This document shows, piece after piece, positions 57,256 through 64,000 of a stretch of 64,000 bases of DNA. The translations under genes and the position numbers were made by a program. Origin of the DNA: Xestospongia bergquistia (taxonomy: Eukaryota > Porifera > Demospongiae > Haplosclerida > Petrosiidae); contig OZ014418.1 in NCBI GenBank assembly GCA_963965975.1, positions 1,238,275 through 1,302,274 on the forward strand. Reading direction: 5' to 3'. A model generated the notes under the pieces. It saw only the letters and a list, made by a program, of their open reading frames with translations. It did no database searches and was not told where the DNA came from. Every line of letters starts with the position of its first letter. Within the stretch, counting starts at the first letter, position 1.

Positions 57256-60200
57256 TGTTGGCAAACAATAATATTAGTTTTTTGTAACCCTTATGTCTAG
57301 CTAGTTCACAAGGGGTTAAATTATCCTTGTTCTTGACAGATGGATCAGCTCCATGACTAAGAAAATATGGAACTATTTAATTAAAATTAATATTTATAAC
57401 TTAGAGGATGTACCTTAATAATGATTGTATTATATCTTTTCTTGATAAACCCTTACTGACTGCCTCATGGAGTGCTGTATGGCCAGTTCTGAGTATCAAT
57501 ATAATGTGTAATTAAATTGTCTTTAACGAGGGGTCTTACCTTTTAGCTTGTATGTTCAAATCAGCACCATGTTCTATAAGTGTGTTCATAGCATCTAAAT
57601 GACCATTACATGCTGCTAACAACAACATTGGTAGACCTCCAGGATCAATGGCATCAATTCTAGCTCCCTAGGAAAGCATTGATATTGTTAATAGATAAAT
57701 GACCTCTCTCTCTCTCTTTGTAGCATAAATTTAATGTACTTTTTCAAGCAGACTTGCTACAATATCTTGTCTTCCTTGGCCAGTAGAACTCAGTTCTGCT
57801 GTAAGTAAATGATCTTCAACCTAATGTATAGAATATGTTAGAATGTTATGTAGATAACGTTATTTGCACTTTTAATGTAAGGTGAGAGCTATTAGCTCGT
57901 CTCAGTGGTTTCTTCCCATTATTACTGAGCTTGTGTTGTGAGGTAGTACTACTCAAAGTACTGCTTCTTCTCCTTGTCTTCCAATCTATTAAAATATAGT
58001 GACAATAATTGTTAGTAGTATCGAAGATCTTACTATTTGGTGAGACCTGATTTTGATAACTTGTCAATGACTTGTCTAGCTCATCACTCTATACAAAACT
58101 ATAGTCAATCTTCTGTAGTATATATATTATATAAAATATATGTAATTTTACTTGCTTTTAATGTAAAGACTAAATTGATAGACACTTCGTTATTTTCTTC
58201 ATTAACAGAACTTCTTATCAACTAAAATAATGAGTTCCATACCTTTGTAATTGTAGTCAGTTGTATCTAACCTTGCCAAGTTGCCGATCAGCAAGTGACT
58301 CTTGAAGTTTGGCAGAACTTGAACAATGTGCTTTCAAATGGTTAACTATATGTTCCACTTGTGCTCGCCACAATCCTAGAATACAATGTAGTATGTCTAC
58401 ATAGCATATCAATTATATAGAAACCTACCTTTTCCAGGACTGTATGTAGATAACTGTATGACTCTGTCTTGGGAGATTGTCTTTACTAGTTTCTGCCACG
58501 TCTCTGTTTGTTTGTTTGTTGTAATGGTTTTCTGTGAGGGGTAAAACAATCCTTGAGTTTGAGTCCCTCGAGTATGGGTCTCAGGCTCAGCAGTGACTGT
58601 TTTATCTTCTCGATGTATAATGATATCTGTAATAGGTGTCCACTTATTTTGATCTATTTTAATTCCTCTAGGCATCTACATAGACAAAAGAGGACTACTA
58701 GTTGAGAGGAACATAGTACTAACTTGCATTGTATTGCCTTGTTCAACATCAGGCCTAGAATATAGTCAATATAGAGATATGTAATTTAACTGGTATCTGT
58801 TACCTTAAAGGAGTCTTCATGACTGCACCACAGTTCTGACAAAATCGAGCCTGCCATTTGTTGTTTGTCTCACATGATTGACACATTAATTGAATGTCAG
58901 AACCAACAGGCTAGATAGACATACAATATGTAATACAGAAATGATTAGATGAGTGGGTGGATGAAAGGGTAAGTGGATGATATATGGGAGAACCTCTCTA
59001 TATGTGTTCTGAATTTGTTGGAAACAATGCCAAACCTATTGCATATTTTATTAATGACCATTGTTTAATTTCCATGAAGAATTTATATATTTTGGAAGGA
59101 AACCATTTATTCCTGTAACTATAATGGAACTTGTTAGGACTATAACACAATTAAGTTTATTCAATGATGTCCAGGTAGAAGAGGTCCTTCCATACTAGAC
59201 ATGTTATTTACCTTACATCCACACCAATCACAAAATCTAGCATCAGAGACATTCACTCGACCACATGTACCGCACATAACATAACTGCTACCGATAATTG
59301 GATGCATTATGGTGTCCTGACATTCCCCAGGAAATGCTGGTATTTTTTGGTGTTTCGTTAAGAGAGACTGATCACATGTTGTACAGATTACCAAATTAGG
59401 AGGGTTATGTGTACCACAATGCAGACAAGTTATCATCTCCTATATAAATATATATAGTAATTATTACATTCTGGACAGGGGCTTACTTTTAGATCTTTTT
59501 CAGATTGTACTCGTATTGTTGGCAATGTTGGTAGTTGTGGTAGAGTTGAGTCACAAATTTGACATACTTCAGTGTCAGGTGGAAGCTCAGATCGACAGCT
59601 AGGACATGCAGTTAGTCGTGTAGGCTCATCAGAAACTTGAGGTAATTGAGGTATCTTTGAACCACAGTTAGTACAAAATATTTGTGAGGTTGTTGATTTA
59701 AGTGGTATTGAGCAGTACAGACACATTGGATAGGTATCATGGCTAATTGGGACACCAGTTGAGATGGGTTTGTAAGGTGAGGGTGAAGTTTGACGTGGTG
59801 AAGGTGTTGTTTGTGATTGTGAATGTGGAATGTAAGAATTTGGTGAAGGTGAAGGTGGAAAATGAGATGTTGGTGAAGGTGATCTGGTAATCAGTGTATC
59901 TGAGAGTCCAATAGTAACACTTTCTCTATAGAATACAGTGAGGATGTATTGTACTTATAACTAATACATTTAATGTACCTTGATGCTTGTCTTAGTCGAT
60001 GCCTGAACTGCTGAGATAAGGAGAGTTCTGAGCCATGTAGTTCAATCTGTGAAGATAATTATGTAATAATCAGTTAATATATAATAATCAGTTAGTATAC
60101 AATGATCAGTTAGTATTTAATGATCAGTTATTATACAATGATCAGTTAGTATACAAAGATCAGTTAATATGCAATGATCAGTTAGTATTTAGTAATCAGT

Positions 60201-60898
60201 TAGTATACAATGATCAGTTAGTATACAAAGATCAGTTAGCATATAATGATCAGTTAGTATGCAATGATCAGTTAGTATGTAATGATCATTTAGCATATAA
60301 TAATCAGTTAATATACAATGATCAGTTAGTATACAATGATCAGTTAGTATACAATGATCAGTTAATATAGTTTTTTATTGCATCATTATTACATACATAA
60401 TTGATAGGATTTGAGTATAGTAGAAAGCACTTATAGCATACACATGTATACTGACCTATATATTAGTATAAAATTCCTTATATGGTATATATACATAATG
60501 ATCATTACTTGTTCATTCCGAATGTCTGACTCCACCCTCTCTCCTCCTTCATGGACTAAAAATGATCTGGTCACTACTGAACTTTGTTTTAAGCAGTCCT
60601 GGGACATAGCCATTGCTTTGATAGTTACTTTACCCGGAGCTAATGTGAATGGACACTCAAACTTATACGTGTATTTCTCTCCATAGACTTGAAATGGATC
60701 CGGTCTCTTGTTATTGAGAGTATAGAATACTACATTTTCTACAAAAAAGGTGGAAACGTAAATATTTCTAATAATGATTATTGTGATCTGACCTGATTTG
60801 ATATCAATCTCTGTGTTAGAATTAATCACATGTTTTCTGTGCCCTCTGGGAGGTCTTAATGGGATGATCTGGGGAACACTAATAGAGCCAGCAGTCAT
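57203..60898 (-). CDS. DZANK1: Double zinc ribbon and ankyrin repeat protein
   Basis: Sixteen exons on the minus strand (60793-60898, 60509-60738, 59979-60046, 59487-59925, 59212-59439, 58804-58910, 58724-58754, 58429-58675, 58272-58375, 58156-58221, 58034-58088, 57870-57985, 57740-57820, 57540-57667, 57414-57488, 57203-57356), 744 residues, very close to the vertebrate length. It starts MTAGSISVPQIIPLR like the vertebrate protein. Zinc ribbons follow (CLYCSIPLKS...CTNCG; CPSCRSE...CQIC; CLHCGTH...CTTC; CGTCGR...CDWCGC; CQSCE...CQNCG). A conserved LWRAQVEHI segment and ankyrin repeats (GLPMLLLAACNGHLDAMNTLIEHGAD; TGHTALHEA) end the protein. In vertebrates it is linked to basal-body vesicle transport. 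Exon 10 needs a GC-AG intron. Confidence 0.9.
60050..60370. repeat. About 18-bp minisatellite in DZANK1 intron 2
   Basis: About seventeen variant copies of 'aatgatcagttagtatac'. Non-coding. Confidence 0.9.
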
Positions 60899-60993
60899 TA
60901 TTACTTATTGTTTGCCACAGGAACTCGTTGCTTAGCAACCTAATGTTATTGCGCATGCTCTAATAAAACCACGCGGGTTAATCAAAGGAAAAA
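60899..60993. promoter_or_regulatory. 95-bp bidirectional promoter of DZANK1 and ZW10
   Basis: The two ATGs are 95 bp apart, head to head. The interval is less AT-rich than its surroundings and holds GCGCATGCTC and CCACGCGGG, which resemble NRF1-like or other CpG-containing promoter elements. Confidence 0.65.
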
Positions 60994-63261
60994 ATGGCTA
61001 CTACAGTCGAGGAAGTAAAAATGGGAGGCTCTCTAGTTTCTAACATCTTAAAACGAGCAACTACACTTGACAGTATCCACATAGAAGAGAGTCTTCAAAA
61101 AGTCCAAAAGAAATGTGCAGAACTCAAATTAGAAGTCACAGAATTCCTTAAGCAAAATTATGATGAGTTTGTCACCCATGCAGACACTGTAATCTCTTTA
61201 GAACAGAGAGTAGAAGAAGTTAAGGTTGAATTTCAGAGACTGACCACAAGAGTGGAGATTGAACTCAAAGGACGCCTTGCTAAATCCATTGGCAAACGAG
61301 AAGAGATTGAGAAATGTTACAACAAGACTGAGGAAAAAATTAAATTTGTTGAAAGCTTAGTGACAATTCACGACAAGATTGAAGAATGTAAACGTGAGAT
61401 AGCTAAAGAGGAGTACTCTATTGCTGCTAACCTTGTCACAAAGGTGAGTAATTTGATAGCTTTAGTCGGTTCATTAGGTTGTGATGCTAAAGTGTATCGT
61501 GCACTGAAATCTGAATTAGAATTAGTAAAGTCTGATCTAAAATGTCAACTTCAAGAAGAATGGAACAAATACATACAATGGAAACCATCTGTTCCAACTC
61601 AAGAGCACAACAAAACAATGGCATTAGAAGTGAGTCATACTGTCCCTTATGGCTCAGTTCAGTTTGAGGTTGTGGTTCAAGCAATGAAGTGCTTGTTCTC
61701 TATGCAAGAATGGGAGGAGAGAGTGAAACGATATGGTACAAAATTGCTCGATGCTTTTATCAAGCCATTCCTTACGTCTGGTGACTTGAAGTTGACGCTA
61801 CAAACAAGAACTGATAGCCATATTCTAGGATTTGAGATGTCAGAGACAACATTGTCCATTGAAGATATACTAACTGATATATTGACATTAGTTACTACTG
61901 TGTGTAAGATGATGCCAGAACCAGATCAGCCTCAATGGATGAGGTTACTGGGAGAAACTATTGAGCCCGATTTATCTCTGTCTCTTAGAGGACTTCTTTC
62001 ACAAAACTCACCAAAGACAGCATCAGAACGAGAAAACTATAGTAAAATATCATCAGTTGTTGCTGAATTTGAAGAGAAGCTAAGATCCTTAGAACTAGTT
62101 CGTACAGAATATTCAGAGTTAACGGATTTTACCTCAAATGTTGATACTCACATAGCTACTCAACAATGCCAGGATATTTTAGGTCAAACTCGCTCTATTC
62201 TAATGAAACCACTTCACAACACAGTCTCTGCCAGTCCAAAGGATACCGCTGATAGTTTAACAAAATTAAATTTATATGTCCAACCTAATCTCGGTTCTTC
62301 TGAGCCAGAACATTTACAACCTGCTACCAATGAATCAGACATTAGTTCATTGACATTTGTGTTCCCTGAATGTCAAGTAAGTCAATCTGTTAAAGACTTT
62401 ATAGCATTGCTTTATGACACTCTCTTAAAATGTACCACCTCATCTGCTCGTAATGCTGCTCTACTCTACTATACAGCTCGAGATATGGTAGAGTTGTTTA
62501 TAGCTATTTCAGAGGCACATCACAAACCCATGGTAACCCAGTTACCACGTCTTGCCGCCTTACAACACAACAATTGTATGTTTATTAGTCATCATTTGGT
62601 GACTCTTGGACATCAATTTCATGCAAAAATACCAATAACTGGTCTGACATTTATCGATTATGTTCCACAATTACGTCGTCTTGGTGAAGATTGCTTCCTA
62701 TCAGAGATGGAGGCACAATCATCCAACATTGTCGAATTCTTGAAACCTATTTCAAGTTTTGAAGATATTGGGGAGGACCCTGCAAGACAAGAAGAACTTG
62801 ATCGTAGCATTCGTCAGTCTATTCTTCATATTTATAAGCTCAGTAAAATATATGCTGAGATTTTGCCAGTTGATCTCCAAAAGCGATGCAAAGGTGGTTT
62901 GTTAAATGTTCTTGTTAGTGAACTCATCTCACGAACTCTAGCTTTAGAGGACATTTCTGTGTCTGACGCTCTGTTTCTCTTTAATTTGCTGCAGTCAGAG
63001 GTCCTTCAAAAGGGTCCTGTGACTTTGTCACTTACACAGGAAGAAGAGAACCAGCTATCAGTTCTTTGTTCATCATGGGAGAGATTGAAAGAGTTGGTAT
63101 TTATCTTGGAAGCAGAACAACAGGACATTGTGGCTCGTTGGAATCATGGTGAGGGATCACTAGCTAAAGAAATGACTGTTGCTGAAGTGAAGCACTTGAT
63201 AAGAGCTCTGTTTAAAAACACAGAACGCAGAGCAGATACATTGTCAAAAATAACTATGTAA
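60994..63261 (+). CDS. ZW10: Centromere/kinetochore and vesicle-tethering protein ZW10, single exon
   Basis: An uninterrupted 755-residue frame, near the length of animal ZW10. The N-terminal third is coiled-coil (LQKVQKKCAELKLEVTEFLKQ). EEWNKYIQWK matches the family's EEWxKxIxWK block. The end HLIRALFKNTERRADTLSKI is the conserved ZW10 C-terminus. Known roles of the family are the Rod-Zwilch-ZW10 complex at kinetochores, which recruits dynein and checkpoint proteins, and the NRZ/Dsl1 tether for Golgi-to-ER vesicles. It has no introns, unlike its neighbours, so a retrocopy that kept or gained a promoter, or simple intron loss, is possible. It shares a promoter with DZANK1. Confidence 0.92.
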   Translation: MATTVEEVKMGGSLVSNILKRATTLDSIHIEESLQKVQKKCAELKLEVTEFLKQNYDEFVTHADTVISLEQRVEEVKVEFQRLTTRVEIELKGRLAKSIGKREEIEKCYNKTEEKIKFVESLVTIHDKIEECKREIAKEEYSIAANLVTKVSNLIALVGSLGCDAKVYRALKSELELVKSDLKCQLQEEWNKYIQWKPSVPTQEHNKTMALEVSHTVPYGSVQFEVVVQAMKCLFSMQEWEERVKRYGTKLLDAFIKPFLTSGDLKLTLQTRTDSHILGFEMSETTLSIEDILTDILTLVTTVCKMMPEPDQPQWMRLLGETIEPDLSLSLRGLLSQNSPKTASERENYSKISSVVAEFEEKLRSLELVRTEYSELTDFTSNVDTHIATQQCQDILGQTRSILMKPLHNTVSASPKDTADSLTKLNLYVQPNLGSSEPEHLQPATNESDISSLTFVFPECQVSQSVKDFIALLYDTLLKCTTSSARNAALLYYTARDMVELFIAISEAHHKPMVTQLPRLAALQHNNCMFISHHLVTLGHQFHAKIPITGLTFIDYVPQLRRLGEDCFLSEMEAQSSNIVEFLKPISSFEDIGEDPARQEELDRSIRQSILHIYKLSKIYAEILPVDLQKRCKGGLLNVLVSELISRTLALEDISVSDALFLFNLLQSEVLQKGPVTLSLTQEEENQLSVLCSSWERLKELVFILEAEQQDIVARWNHGEGSLAKEMTVAEVKHLIRALFKNTERRADTLSKITM

Positions 63262-63340
63262 ATTTGTTTTTCAATCTTATAAATCTTATAAATCTTATGT
63301 CCCTTAATTAAAGTTGATTAGTAGGGTTTTCCTCTTAAGT

Positions 63341-63970
63341 ATGTTTAGAGTATTATCAAGGTATTGGGCTGGAGTAAAAAAGGCCACTGCTCTTAGAACA
63401 ATAGACTATGGAGAGGAACTAATGCTATGGGATTTTAGGAATGAGGCTACTATTAAACAATGGAGTTGCATTAGTGATGAAGAGATTGATGGCCATTCTA
63501 GAGCTGTGTTCCAATCCAACAAGAAAGGTAGAAGGAACTAAAGCATTGAGAGTGTATTAAATAGATTTATTTGCTTTAGTTAATACTGTAGATTTTAATT
63601 TAGTCAATTCACTGATCAGTAGTGTGATTATTATTTCCTTAGGGACAGGTGCTCTATTTCAAGGTGTGTTAAACACACAATTGTCTCCTGGTAGCATTAT
63701 GAAGTATAGTGGGTACTGTGCCATTAGATCTAAACCTATTCAAGTGAGGAGATTTAAAGACCTCAATATATTAATTCTGTCATTAATTAGGCTGGCTGGT
63801 TTGAGTCTAATAGAATGGATGTCTCTGATTTTGATGCTTTTGAATTGAGAGTGAGAGGAGACGGACGAAAGTTTATAGCAAACGTACAAAGTCCTGGTCT
63901 AGCTAGGAAAGATGATGTATGGCAATGTTTTATGTTTACAAGAGGAGGACCAGAGTGGGAGAATATCACG
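63341..63970 (+). CDS. NDUFAF1: Complex I assembly factor, CIA30 domain (partial, runs off the window)
   Basis: Three exons are visible: 63341-63527, 63643-63743 and 63791-63970. A donor (GTATGC) follows the third, so the gene continues beyond 64,000. The N-terminus (MFRVLSRYWAGVKKATALR) is basic and amphipathic, fitting mitochondrial import. The CIA30 core starts at LWDFRNEATIKQWSCISDEE and continues with GHSRAVFQSN, SGYCAIRSKP, DAFELRVRGDGRKFIANVQ and DDVWQCFMFTRGGPEWENIT. CIA30/NDUFAF1 helps assemble the membrane arm of respiratory complex I. It lies about 80 bp after ZW10. Confidence 0.85.
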
Positions 63971-64000
63971 GTATGCATTCATAAATGAGTCAATATTAGA

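Overview
This is animal nuclear DNA, AT-rich and intron-dense, with a protein set and family style that point to a demosponge (it reads like Amphimedon queenslandica). The evidence is short GT-AG introns, compact spacing, metazoan orthologues (ZW10, CRLS1, DZANK1, NDUFAF1), a Death-fold/LRR gene, and a lineage-specific Ig/FN3 receptor family. I ran no searches. Names rest on recognised motifs and remembered family features, and exon models were built by hand from splice signals and phase.

Layout. 1-201: last exon of an unrecognised gene. 430-32,070: a tandem array of six transmembrane receptor genes (A to F) plus one remnant, all on the + strand in units of about 3.6 to 6.4 kb. Each full unit encodes a signal peptide, two Ig-like domains, five FN3-like domains, a Ser/Thr-rich stalk, one membrane helix and a short tail with tyrosine motifs. 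Every ectodomain exon is symmetric (phase 1-1). Only F is undamaged. A has a nonsense codon, B and C share a dead exon 8, D has a 14-nt deletion, and E is a shortened hybrid with a damaged splice site. Between units sit fragments of the 3' end of a minus-strand coiled-coil gene, whose complete parent lies at the right edge of the array (32,471-34,263).

34,264-38,916: a short bidirectional promoter, then an 11-exon gene with a Death domain, two related helical repeats, a conserved middle domain, a coiled coil and LRRs, but no NACHT ATPase. 38,917-51,385: a transposon-rich stretch. It holds a CACTG-ended MITE, minisatellites, an intact four-exon Tnp2/EnSpm-type transposase gene, a rearranged pseudogene copy of the LRR exon, and a small three-exon gene for a secreted six-cysteine peptide with two decayed relatives.

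51,386-64,000: ordinary compact gene space. It contains a secreted protein of unknown role (-), a saposin/countin-like secreted protein (+), cardiolipin synthase CRLS1 (+), DZANK1 (-), ZW10 (+, 95 bp from DZANK1 head to head) and the start of NDUFAF1 (+).

The most unusual content is the receptor array, which shows domain shuffling, a variable acidic loop and tail-motif loss, and the hidden cysteine-rich peptide gene. The array looks like a surface-recognition locus under birth-and-death evolution. That role is inferred from architecture, not shown.
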